From assembly GCA_006937955.1 (NCBI GenBank), contig SSNP01000015.1, positions 989,851 through 1,053,850 of the forward strand: a stretch of DNA of 64,000 nucleotides, read 5' to 3'. The translations under genes and the position numbers were made by a program. The notes beneath the pieces were generated by a model that was not told where the DNA came from, did no database searches, and was given only the letters and a program-made list of their open reading frames with translations. Origin of the DNA: Pachypanchax playfairii (Eukaryota; Chordata; Actinopteri; Cyprinodontiformes; Aplocheilidae). Numbering within the stretch: the stretch's first letter is position 1; every line of letters begins with the position of its first letter. This document shows, piece by piece, positions 1 to 12,100 of this stretch.

Positions 1-440
1 TTTCCGGCCCGACAAAAAATGAAAAAAGATCAATAACTTTTTAAAAATAGAAATAAATCGTATATGGAAGTATGGCAAACAACATCTTGTTTAGCTATCT
101 AATTATGGTATTACAAAACGTTTAAAGTATTTTATCTATAAAATACAACAGCTTAAAAAGTTTTTTAATAATAGTTTTGAAAAGAAAACTAGCTTTGACT
201 TAATTTCTGAAAAAAGGAACTATTTCTACATTTTAATATGTAATTCATTTATGTATGAAAAGTTGTGGGAGTGAGAAAAACTTGTTTGCAAATATATTGG
301 AAAGTTTAGGCAGCTCTAAATTTATAGAGTGTGACAAAACTGATAAAAAATCATAAACATTGTGTGAAAACTGAAAACTATATCTGTTGCCAGATAAATC
401 TGATGTAGACATACATGTATTTGTATAATTATGTCTGCAG

Positions 441-1049
441 GAGAACACTGGTTGGGCCTAAAGAAAGTATTTCACATAGTAAACCAGAAAGATGCTCGCT
501 TTCAGCTTCACATCGCTCTGGTCTCCACCACTGACGCCACCTCTTATGCTTCGTATGATGACTTTCGCCTTGAGAATGAGACACAGTTCTTCAGGATACA
601 GCTGGGTAGATACGCAGGAAGTGCTGGTATGTCACACAAAATCCTAATTTACTCTTAGAGACAACAATACGTTTTAATTTCCCACACAGCTCAAACTTTA
701 AATCATCATTTCTGATTGTTCTGATGCAGGTGATGCATTCCGTGGCTACGATCAGGACCAGAACCAGGACACGGCTCCATTTAGCGCCTCAGACGTGGAC
801 AATGACGGCTGCAACCCCTTCTGCACCATCGCCAACCGGACGGTGGAGAGCTGCAGCATTCAGCACAACCACACGGGGTGGTGGTTCAACCAGTGCGGTC
901 TAGCAAACCTCAACAGCTCCCCTGAGGAAGCAGATCAGAACCAGGGGAGGAGGACAAACATCCTGTGGGACACTTGGAGGCAAAGTGGAGTTTCTTACAC
1001 AATCAAATCTGTCACGATGAAGATCCGGAGGATCGCAACCAATAACTGA
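441..1049 (+). CDS. angptl5: Angiopoietin-like protein, 3' end (fibrinogen C-terminal domain), angptl5-like; partial
   Basis: Two coding exons, 441-626 and 730-1049 (stop TGA 1047-1049), joined by a phase-1 GT/AG intron; earlier exons lie off the left edge. Seen: the second half of a fibrinogen-related domain, with HWLGL near the start of exon one, the conserved stretch DNDGCNPFC, then HNHTGWWFNQCGLANLN, and a C-terminus ending in a KSVTMKIRR-type motif. Cysteines in CNPFC, ESC and QCG are in the usual places. Family knowledge: secreted angiopoietin-like glycoproteins use this domain for receptor or ligand binding. The ending resembles ANGPTL5, and ANGPTL5 neighbours TRPC6 in human 11q22, which is the basis for the symbol. 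Another angiopoietin-like or fibrinogen-like member is possible if synteny misleads. Confidence 0.82.
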
Positions 1050-1386
1050 TACGGAAAGAAAAGCATCATTTTACCACTGAAAGATTTAAGATAACGGAAC
1101 AAATCTGTTGACAAATTTGAGCTTTCCTGTAATTTTGCTTCTGGCACAAGAAGACATATTTACTGTGTTTATTTAGCTCTAAAAATGTCCAAAAACTGAG
1201 TTATTGTTCACAACAAACTAACAAACAAACAAAAACAGCATAGAAATCCGATAAGAAGTTATTCACTTCTGTTTGTCATTATTTTATCTTTGATTTAACA
1301 ACAATTTCATTAAATAGTTTATTTTTTTTCTTTTGAGTTACTTTTTATTTCATGATTTCAGGATGTAGCAAATGACAACAGTGGTG

Positions 1387-1392
1387 AATAAA
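1387..1392 (+). promoter_or_regulatory. Candidate poly(A) signal AATAAA of the angptl5-like gene
   Basis: A canonical AATAAA lies about 340 nt downstream of the stop codon at 1047-1049. Another AATAAA occurs near 1694. Which one is used cannot be told from sequence. Confidence 0.4.
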
Positions 1393-2819
1393 TCCAACAA
1401 TTGCCGTTAAAAGCTTTGAGCGTTCATGCTATACTAACAAATTTTGATCTTTTTGAAGGTTTCTAAATTATTTAAGGCTGTAATCATCCATATGGTGTTT
1501 TATAATGAGCTTTTTGTACGAGTTTAAGTATTAGAGGACCAAACTTTAACTTTTAAGTTTGAGATTTATTTAATTTCTGTTTCCAGCTGGTTGAATAATA
1601 ACAATAATGCCAAAATCATATTTTAGTCAGAGAAAATTTCCCTGGCAGGGACAACGCCACAACAAAGTGCTTCTATTTATTAAAGGATCTCAGTGAATAA
1701 AACCCTGACGCCCATCAATGTCTAAAAATAACATAAAACAGCATCAATAACGATCATCTAATGCCAAACTGTGCAAAACTCAATTTATTGACAAGTATTT
1801 TAGATTGCTGACGTAAAAAATCAGCATGACTTCAAACATCCGTCGCCACATTATCAGTCTGGAGAGAATTTAATCTTCTAGGATACAAACCTAACATATC
1901 ACAAAAATGTTGTTTACATAAAAACAGTTTACATTGCAGGAAATTTGAGGAATAAAATGTTCCCTGATAGAAAACAGTCCTAAAATCAACTCACATACTG
2001 ACATCTGAACAACATGTTGTTGTGCATGGAGGTAAAATGACATGATTAACAGCTTTTCTGCTCATTACTTCTACATTTTTTAAAAATTTTTTCATGTTCG
2101 GTTTGTATTTTTAAAAGTACACCATCGTCTAAACAAGACGGGAACACTCATCTGTTTGACTCTCTTATCTCCCACCTCGGTCTCGCTGCTTATTTCTGCT
2201 CACTCTGTTTTGTGTTTGTTTTAGAGGTGAAGGGTCATTAATCCAGGTGATGACGTTGTAGGAACTCTTGCGCTTTGTGTGGTCTGGTATCTGTGCACGT
2301 TATCACAAACACACAATCATGCACACACCAAAAAAAATCCTGTAAAAGGTGTTTGTGAACTTTGTGATTCCCGGTAAGAGTGTGTATCTTTGGACTGACA
2401 GTGTTTACATCCAGGTTTTGGGTCTGTTCTGCTTTGAGGAGGAAGTCTTTACAAAAACTTTTACTTGTATCATTTGTCAGTGTTTAGCCCATTTCCCCCA
2501 ACCATCCTCCCCTTTAATTGTAAATGTCTAATCTTCAACAATCAGGCCCTTAAAAGGCCATTTTCAAAGTCCGTAACGCCTGTCAGAGACTTTGCTTATC
2601 AGATTTTTGTGACTTTTCAGGATGTTGGTGTCTGTTTTGGGAGAATCAACCTGAAACTAAATCAAAAAAGGAGCAACAAAATTAGAAATCAAGGCTTAAG
2701 CTACTGAAAACGAGGTGCTACACAGTAGTTCAGTTAAATGTCTTCAAAAATATGAATGTGTTTGTTTTCCCACACTGAACATGGATCAGCGGAACAAGGG
2801 GGGGGGGGGGGGGGGGGGG

Positions 2820-2829
2820 NNNNNNNNNN
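2820..2829. other. Assembly gap (10 N) between a G run and an A run
   Basis: About 22 G precede and 19 A follow the ten Ns. This looks like a homopolymer-induced sequencing or assembly break rather than biology. Confidence 0.95.
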
Positions 2830-3118
2830 AAAAAAAAAAAAAAAAAAACAGATTCAGCTGAAACAACTGAACCAGAAATGGCCCCAGATCACAAGCAGCT
2901 CCGTGTGTGTTCAGTCGGCGAGCTACTTTCCACATCTGTGAAGTTCAATGCGTCATGTAAATAAAAGTATAGTGGGACCAAAAAGGACGCATTCTTTCTC
3001 AAGGAAATAGGATAAACAGAGGGGGAGGGCGTCAGAGTGGAGTGAAAGAGGAGGAAGGCACTTGATCACTCGTTCGCAGGAAGCTGGAGCCGACCCTCGG
3101 CAGTCGATCACCATCAGG

Positions 3119-6100
3119 ATGAACCACAGACCGCTGGCAGCCAAGAGTCGGCCTGCCGGTGACACCAGCGGTTCCAGAGCCAGGAGCCGAGACAACCTGC
3201 TCATCTATGATGACTTTGGAGAGGAATACTGCTGTGCTGGAAGATGCCTTGGGTAAGTCTTTGATTTGCATCCCTTACTCAGTATAAACGACACTTCATA
3301 CTTAAAATATATTTATATATAGTTAAGCAAGCAAACAGGGATGCAGATTTAGTGAAATATTCAATAATATAAATGAGTGTTTTAAAAGTTTTTTTTAGTA
3401 AAAAAAAAAATTTACATTTTGAAATGAAGAGTTTTTTGAGTAAAAGTTGATGTTTATTTTGCAATATTTCATCTTTCAGACCTGCTTTGTCATATCCATG
3501 TTTTAAAATACTTGCACAACTTTAAGTTCAATAACATCTGATTAAAGCAGTTCTCTTTATAACGCCACTAAGGCGGAGCAAAAGTTTCAAACAACCCCTG
3601 ATTTCTGAAGAAAAACAATAGCAAATAACAACCAAAACACTGAAGAAAGTATCTAAAAGTTAAACAAGGAATAGAATAAATGAAACACTAAACCTTGACC
3701 ACAATGGGTTCTTTGTTTGTTCATCTCTTGAGTTTAAGAGCTTTTTTAATCCTGAAGTATTTGAAGGTAAAAGTAGCCTGACAGACATAAAAAACACTAG
3801 TCCCACTGATCAAGTCTACTTTCTAAGATCACTGAACGTTTGGCTCTTCAAAAGCAAGACAAACAAATTAGACTCGAGACTTTTGCTCAACACTGAGTAA
3901 ATTTCCAGTTACATATTGTAAAATGAAGGTGTGTATTAATGGACATGAGGACAGTATGTGTGTGTTTGTCCCCTGATTCTCCAGCAGACACAGCAGCTGT
4001 GACAGGCAGCCCACGTGTCGTCTCAGTGCTGTTAAACGACGCCAGGCTCTACGTGGTCCCGCCTACATGTTCTCTGCTCCCTCAGTCAGCCTGTCAGAGG
4101 TTGAGCAGCGCTTCTTGGAGGCAGCTGAATATGGCAACATACCAGAGGTGCGGCGCATGCTGCTCCATGTGCCCGACCTGAACGTCAACACTGTGGATTA
4201 TATGGGACAAAACGCACTACAGCTGGCTGTGGCCAACGAACATCTGGAAGTGACGGAACTGCTGCTGGGGAGGGCAGATTTGGCCAGAGTGGGTGATGCC
4301 CTCCTTCTAGCCATCAGTAAGACCTGTACATATATAGATACTGTATATAAATAAAAAACACAAACACACACATCTGGTAAACTTACATACGCAAGGGACT
4401 TTGAAGACTTTGGTTTTTAAGACTTAGAATTGAAATAGAAACAATATTTTAATTCTGTTCTTGAGTTTATGGGGAGCCAATGAAGTTTGACTGTTTGAAC
4501 ATCATGACAATAAAAAAATGACAATAGTCTAGTCTAATAGTAATAAATGCATAGGCTAATTTTTCTGCATCACTTTGGGTCAGAATGCTCCTAATTTTAG
4601 CGACATTACACAGGTGGAGAAAGGAGGTCCTAAAAGATGATTGGGAGATAAAAGACACGTTAGCTAATGCCATCCAAATATGTCTAAGAGGTCCAAAACC
4701 CACAATCTCGGTCTTGTCTGAGTTTAAAAACAGAAAACCATCCAAGTTGTTGCATCTGGCTCTTTGCTTTAAAACACACTAATTGATCAAATTCACCAGG
4801 CTTCACCGGTATCATCATCATAACAGAAATTTGTTTCGTATTGCTTAATTATTGTACCTAGTTGTAGCATATATACAGTGAAGGGAATAAGTCCAAGCAC
4901 TGAACCCTGAGGGACTCCACGTCATGGTTAAACTGTGTTTTATTCAGAGTCAGGACTCAAATGCAAGAGACGGTGAGCCAGGAGTAACAGAAAACAAACT
5001 TTTAATAATGAGCAAACAAAGAAGCAAAAACAAACTTACTTCACGTGGAGTTGGAGGGAGCAGAGGTGAAGAACAAAATAATCCCACGAGAGACGAGGGG
5101 GGAAGAGACCACATAACAGGACGATCACCAGACAACAACGAAACTCAAAACAGTGGTTTTATACTAACTGAACACAAGCAAACAAATTACTGAAACAAGA
5201 CACACCTGCAGGGAAGGAGGAGAACAAGCTACAGGTGACACACAAGGGAAACAGGAAGTCAGGACGTTATCAAAATAAAAGTCGAACAGGAAGACAAGGA
5301 GCGACACGCGACAAAGATTGAACTTGAGACGAGGAGGAACCTGAAAAAAATACAAACACAAAACCACAGATGATCTCTGGGAGAAACAGAACTAAATACC
5401 AGAACATAACATAAGAAACCATAATGAAACAAACTCTAAATAGAACAAAAACCCAGAGACCCAACACTCCATGACTGACTCCGGTGCATTAAAATGATTC
5501 ATTATTTACATGAACAAACCAGAATATATCAGATAAATATTAAATAAATTGGCCCAGTGTTTTTCCCTAAATCTCAATTTCTTGTTCATCCATCTACAAT
5601 AAAATATTATGATTTATAATATCAGACGCTGTACTGAGATCTAACAGAAGTACAGACACAAGTCTACAATCTGAGGCCATGAGAACTGTTTCAGTGGTAT
5701 GAAGAGATTTAAATCCTGACTAAAACTCCTCAAACAAAAATGCTCATGATTTTTTTTGCAGCAATTTTATCAACAATGTTAGAAAAAGAGGTGAATGGAC
5801 TTGTTGTCAGTCTATAATTTGCCAAAGCACCTGGGAGAATTTCACAATAAAGTTTCAGTGGATCAAACACAATCCATGCCACGTTTCCTACTGAGTTTAA
5901 AATAAAGTCTAGCACATCATGCAATGACGAGAAACTTTGTTTATCACTCTCAAATTAGCAAATAATATTTAAAAAATCTGCTCCGCTTGTGTTGTAGGTA
6001 AAGGTTACGTCCGTATCACAGAGGCTTTGCTCAACCATCCTGCATTTAGAGATGCTCATCGTCTGACAGCAAGTCCTGCTCAAGTAGACATGATGGATGA

Positions 6101-9100
6101 CTTCTACGCCTATGATGAAGATGGGACGAGGTAGGACTGATTACTCTTCATTAGTGACCATGTTGGGATCTTTGACTTCAATAAAAATGAGCTTGGATAC
6201 ACGTGGTGTCCTTAGAAGGACAAAACAGACACATCCCAAAAAGAATTCTGTGGAGAGAGGCAGAGAACATGAGTCTAATGACACAGTGACAAGAAGCACA
6301 TACACACAACAAGAAATGAGGGCAAAATAATGGTAAACAAACAAATAAATAAATAAAGGGTAAATAATGGTAAAATTGTGGCATGAAACAACAGAATTAT
6401 GACAGAAACTAAAAATTCCAAATCTCAGCTAATAAAATAGGACATGTTATATACAGCTGCTGATTTTCAACAATAAACAAAATAAGCAAAAACAAAAAAA
6501 CTCAAAAATTCCTAAATAAAACAACTCTGCACTCTCTGGCCAAAAGTTGCCAGTTTTCGCCCTTCAGTCAAAAAGGTTTCATCCATCCATCCATCCATCA
6601 ATCCATCCATCCATCAATCCATCCATCCATCCATCCATCCATCCATCCATCCATCCATCCATCCATCCATCCATCCATCCATCCATCCATCCATCCATCC
6701 ATCCATCCATCCATCCATCCATCCTTTAATCCATCCATCCATCCATCCATCCATCCATCCATCCTTTAATCCATCCATCCATCCATCCATCCATTAATCC
6801 ATCCATCCATCCATCCATGGGGATCCTGGGGATCTCCAGATGTTCTCAGGCCAAATGGGATAAATGAGCCCTCCAGTAAATTCTGGGTCTGCCCAGGTGT
6901 CTCCTCCCTAACCTGGTAAACCTCCATGGGGAGGTGTCCAGGATGCCTCCTAATCAGATGCCCAAACTACCTCTTTTTGTTTTGGAGCAACAGCCCTACT
7001 TTAAACTGCTACCTGCTACCCCAGAGCACCTCATCTTATCTGTAAAGCTGGTGGCTTGTATCCAGTTTCATTTGTTCAGTCAGGATCCAGATCTCATGAC
7101 CAGGTGAGGGTTGGATCAGCTCCTCCATCACTGAGGACGAAGCCCCAATCCATCGGTCCATAGTCTGATTATCCAACTTGTGGAATCTTTCAGATGGTTA
7201 AAAGAAGCTACACTGTTGGGACATTTTATTAAAGCCTTTGCAAAGAAAGAATGCTCAAGGTGGGACAAAAATTTTGGTTAAGTGAATCATAATATCTAGA
7301 CATTTAATTCACCATGAAAAACATTGTGTTTCTTTCTCCCACAGGTTTTCTCATGATGTGACTCCAGTGATTCTTGCAGCGCACTGCCAGGAATATGAAA
7401 TAGTTCACACTCTGCTGAGTAAAGGGGCCCGGATCGATCCTCCTCATGATTACTTCTGTGGCTGTGACTCTTGTAACTACCAGCAGCAGTATGATTCATT
7501 CAGCCACTCGCGCTCAAGAATCAACGCCTACAGAGGACTGGCCAGTCCTGCTTACCTCTCCCTGTCCAATGAGGACCCGGTCCTGGCAGCCCTGGAGCTC
7601 AGCAATGAACTGGCCATGCTGGCTGACATCGAGAAGGAGTTTAAGGTCCAGAGCAAAACCTTCAATTTCCCTTTAATAATTAGAGAGTGAAATCTTCAAT
7701 GTCAAAAAATGTTTAAAGTAGCCAAATCCACTGGATCTGGTCTCAATGTGACACGCTGTTAGCTTACCTCTGACCTATAGCTCCCTCTGCTACTTCACTG
7801 AAATGACCAAACGCTTCTGTGTAAATAACCCCGTAAAGTGAAATTTAATTCGCCATTCGCTCCTTTAAAGCTGGAGTGCGTAACTTTTACATGTCCGTGG
7901 ATGTCCGTTTCAGCCAAGCCACTATCAGAGGAGATGACACAATGCAGATTAAGCCGATCGGCTCCTCAAACATCTCACGGTATTTTTCAATATATATCAT
8001 TTTTACTTTGCGTGTCGGGTGCGACATTCCCGCGCTGTCGCACATGAAATTACGTCTTTTATGTCACAACAAGAAAAATAATAAGAAATAGAACGCAGCG
8101 TCTCGTAGCAGCCGGCAGAACGTGAAGGTCGACATGGCGGAGAATCCAAATAAACAGCCGAGAGACACTTATCGGGAAGTGGATCCTACCACGAAAAAAA
8201 AAAAAAAATTCCTGGACGTTCGGCAGAGGGACTGTTGGCTAAGAAGGAAAGTGACCGAAGGAGAAGGCAAACGCGAATTTGTATCGGCGTCGCTTTTCCT
8301 CGGTGGAGAGAAGAGATCTGGCTGATGTTCAGGGGTGCACACAGTGATCCGCAGGTCCGCACACACTGTCAAAATATAAAATGCGCACCAGATGAAACCC
8401 AGAGCGCCGAAATTCCAGCTGATCAGCTGATTCTGTCTCTATCTGTGTCAGTTTGTGTCTGTCAGTTTGTGTCTGTCAGTTTGCCAGTGTAACGGTTTTT
8501 CAGTCAGTCAGATCAGAGCAGCTGACTGCAGGATTCTGCATCGTGTCAAAACTGAAAAAATTCACTGAATAAGACAAATAGATCATTGTGGCCCCAACAG
8601 CTGACTAATAAATTTCAACACCAAACTGTTAAATGTAGATTAAAGTGAACAATCAAACCTGTAAACAATCCAACCTGAACTGAACCAGTATTTTTATATT
8701 TTACTGGTTTCTCTTGATTTTTTCAACAATGAAATGATATTTATTGAAACAAATATAGAGCCAGGTAAAGTAAACAGACTGAATTTGAAGCTTGATTAAG
8801 ACAGATACCGGTTGGAATAACAACGGCAGAGATAAAGCGGTGGCAGCTGGGCTTACGTCATATGGAAGCGCCAGCTTTATTGTTGTAATGACGCAAAAAT
8901 TCCGCTAGGGGGCGACAGAAGTTACGCACTCCAGCTTTAAAGGCTAACATTTAACATTTTTGGCTCACTTACCAGAGTTCGCTTTTCATTGGCATCAAGT
9001 TGGAACATGAAAAAAAGAGGAAAAGAGGCAAAGCTACACTCATTTGGTTCAAGCAATGGCCGTCAGAGACACGGTTGTATACGACAGTTGTAACTCCGCT

Positions 9101-12100
9101 TTTAACCACTCGGTGGGAAAAGCAGAAAATGATCTAGTACTGCTTTAAAAGATCAATTGTGAACAATTCAACGTGTAATTATAACCCTGAGAAGAAACGT
9201 AAAGTTTCATGTCGTGACTTGCCTCATTTGTGACCATCACATCAAAGCACTTTCTTTTTAAACTCAAACGTTTCACTTAGCGATGCACATTTTTCCCTCT
9301 TTTCCGTAGAACGACTACAGCCGTCTGTCAAACCAGTGTAAGGACTACGTAGTGGGGCTTCTGGATCTGTGTCGTAGCACAGAGGAAGTGGAGGCCATCC
9401 TTAACGGAGAAACGGTCTCTGAGGACAACTTTGATGTTCCAGGTCGACCCCCCCTCACACGACTTAAATTAGCCATCAAATATGAACTCAAAAAGGTCTG
9501 AAAAGCAACATTTATTCATCAGAATATAAAGTCTTACAGTTATTGCTAACGTCTGCCAGGGTTACAACGATCTTAACCCATCTTAACTCATCACTTTGCC
9601 TCCTTTAGTTTGTAGCTCATCCTAACTGCCAGCAGCAGCTGTTGAGCATCTGGTATGAAAACCTGCCCGGCCTGAGACAGCAAACTACTGCCATCAAACT
9701 GCTGGTGGTTCTGGCCGTGGCTATCGGACTTCCTGGACTGGCTGTGGCTTACTGGATCACTCCATGCAACAGGGTACTTCACCCACAATGACGGCCAGAA
9801 ATAAATGATTTTATTGTTTATTGTGAAGCAGCATCTCATCCTCCTCGTCTTTCACTTCTATATCAGGTGGGAAAAGTTATGCGGAGTCCCTTCATGAAGT
9901 TTGTGGCCCACGCCTCATCTTTTACAATTTTCTTGGGTCTGCTGATCCTGAATGCTGCAGACCGATTTGCGGGTATCACCATCTTGCCAAACATGACCCA
10001 CCATCAGCATCCTGGAGGTCCACAACTCAAATCTGACCAGCTGTTACTACACCGAAAAACCACCACACCCTTCACCTGGATGGAGATCCTCATTATCTCG
10101 TGGGTTATGGGTGAGCAGAAAACAACAATGAGTGTAACCAGAAAACATCAAATTAAAACAGGTTGCTATAAACTTTGATTTACTGCTGCAGGTATGATTT
10201 GGGCTGAAGTGAAGGAGATCTGGAGTCAGGGACCAGGAGAGTACCTGGTTGAACCGTGGAACTTCTTGGATTTCGGGATGTTGGCCATTTTTCTTGCCTC
10301 CTTCAGCTGCCGTTTTTCTGCCATTCGACATGCTGATATAGCGCAGACCTACGTAAACACCAAGCACTGCAAAACTGTGGCTGAACTGCCTCCAGAGATA
10401 AACTACTTTGCAAAAGGTCAGCAGACTCATCTGATCAGACTCACTCTGATAGATCCTTGACAGAGTTAAACAAAAACAAATTCTGGGTTTAAATGGCTGA
10501 AAGATGAAAAGACATGAAAGAATGAAAGGAAACAGAATCACACCTTTAAATTCTTGCCTCAAGAGATTACATCGGAAGTTTGGACCTAAATCCCGGCAGT
10601 TCCCTTTTATAAGTATAAACATCCGTACTCAGACTTTAAAAAAACAGTGAGTGCGGATCAGTTCAGGAATCTGACAGATTAAGAAGCTTTTGGCAGTAAG
10701 AATCTACAAAAATCCCTCAAACAATAATTCATTTTGTTCGTGGTACTTTGTACCAGTAATCCAACCCAAAGTATTTAAGAAATACATTATTTTTAAAACA
10801 TCATATTGGTTGGTGATCGTTTCATCTTTTTTTATCAGCTTATTTTTATAAAAAGGGACATTTTAACAAGGTTCAATGTATTTCTATAAGTGCTGAGACA
10901 CTCCATCAAATCAGTGAACTCAGGTGTTCCAATCCCGCCCATGCTCACGTGTAAAATCAAGCCGATACTTTTACAAACACTGTGAAAGAATGACTTTCAG
11001 TGTATTCGAGTGCCGTGTCAAACAAATTCTTCATTTCTAAATATTGTCCAGTCGACTGTTAGTGATACAATGACAAGCTGGAAGGATTTGGAATCAACAG
11101 CATCTCAGCCATGAATTGATTTCCCCTTGAAAAGGGGAAAGAATAGAGAAAAAATATGATTAAATATAGAGAGAAAACACAAAAAGCACAAAGTATCTGC
11201 TTCAACACCTGCGGAGACACAAAAACAAGAACAGAGAGAACACGCCAACAGCAAACATTTATGCTAAAAGAAAAAAAAAACAAAGAAAAAATGATAATTT
11301 AACTTAAACTCACACCTGAGCTTTTTAAACACTGTGCTTTAGTGATGTCACAGCCAGATTTAGTACATGCAAACACCTGAGTGGACAACTCAGTGAACAC
11401 CTGAATGCAGTGACACGCTTGTGATTGCGGAATTTCAACACTGAATCTAAAAAAAAATAAAATAAAATAAATCCTCAGCTACATAAGCGGACAGTTTAAT
11501 AACTGTTTAAGTAGATTTCTTGATGTTTAACAAGATGTGATGCTTGTTTTCTAGCTCGTATCCACTGGATGCCATCAGATCCACAGCTCATATCAGAGGG
11601 GCTGTACGCCATCGCTGTGGTGCTGAGCTTCTCTCGGATTGCTTATATTCTCCCAGCCAACGAGAGCTTCGGTCCACTCCAGATCTCTTTAGGCAGGACC
11701 GTCAAAGACATCTTCAAGTTCATGGTGATCTTCCTCTTAGTCTTTCTGGCGTTCATGATTGGCATGTTCAACTTGTACTCCTATTACCTGGGAGCGAAGC
11801 AGAACGACGCCTTCACCACGTGAGACATTCACTCTGCACACCTGTTTCAAACAAGTTCCTTTAGTCTGAAATATTTCACCTGCAGCATCAACACATTTAA
11901 ACACATTAAACAGCAACACTAATCTTTTATAATACATTTCACCTAAATTTGACCTTAATTCAAGCTGTATGAGGCTACACATATTAAGCTATATATATTA
12001 ATTTATATGTAAAATCAATCTAATCCAGAATAATAACACCTGATTAGGAAGGACCTCTTTAAAATAACTGATAAAAACAGTTTAGGAATAATTAACGTCT

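Larger units (their letters stand above)
1050..3118. other. 3' UTR and intergenic spacer between angptl5-like and trpc6
   Basis: AT-rich DNA without a coding signal that I can recognise. It holds the 3' UTR of the upstream gene, the spacer, and the 5' UTR and promoter of trpc6 at roughly 2950-3118. A G homopolymer, a 10-N gap and an A homopolymer sit at 2798-2848. Confidence 0.6.

Noticed and set aside
441..1049. Fibrinogen gamma or tenascin-type gene instead of angptl5
   Set aside because: No EGF or fibronectin III context is visible; the C-terminal ending and the trpc6 neighbour fit angptl5 better, though the N-terminus is off the window.
2756..2941. ORF through the G run, Ns and A run
   Set aside because: Poly-Gly and poly-Lys come from homopolymers around an assembly gap.
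3062..3118. Upstream extension of the trpc6 N-terminus
   Set aside because: The extension begins with TTG. ATG 3119 is the first ATG of the frame near the conserved N-terminus.
6547..6729. 60-codon ORF of repeated His-Pro-Ser-Ile
   Set aside because: It is simply the (ATCC)n microsatellite translated.
10047..10622. 191-codon minus-strand ORF over trpc6 exons 7-8
   Set aside because: Antisense shadow of real trpc6 exons, with no recognisable domain.
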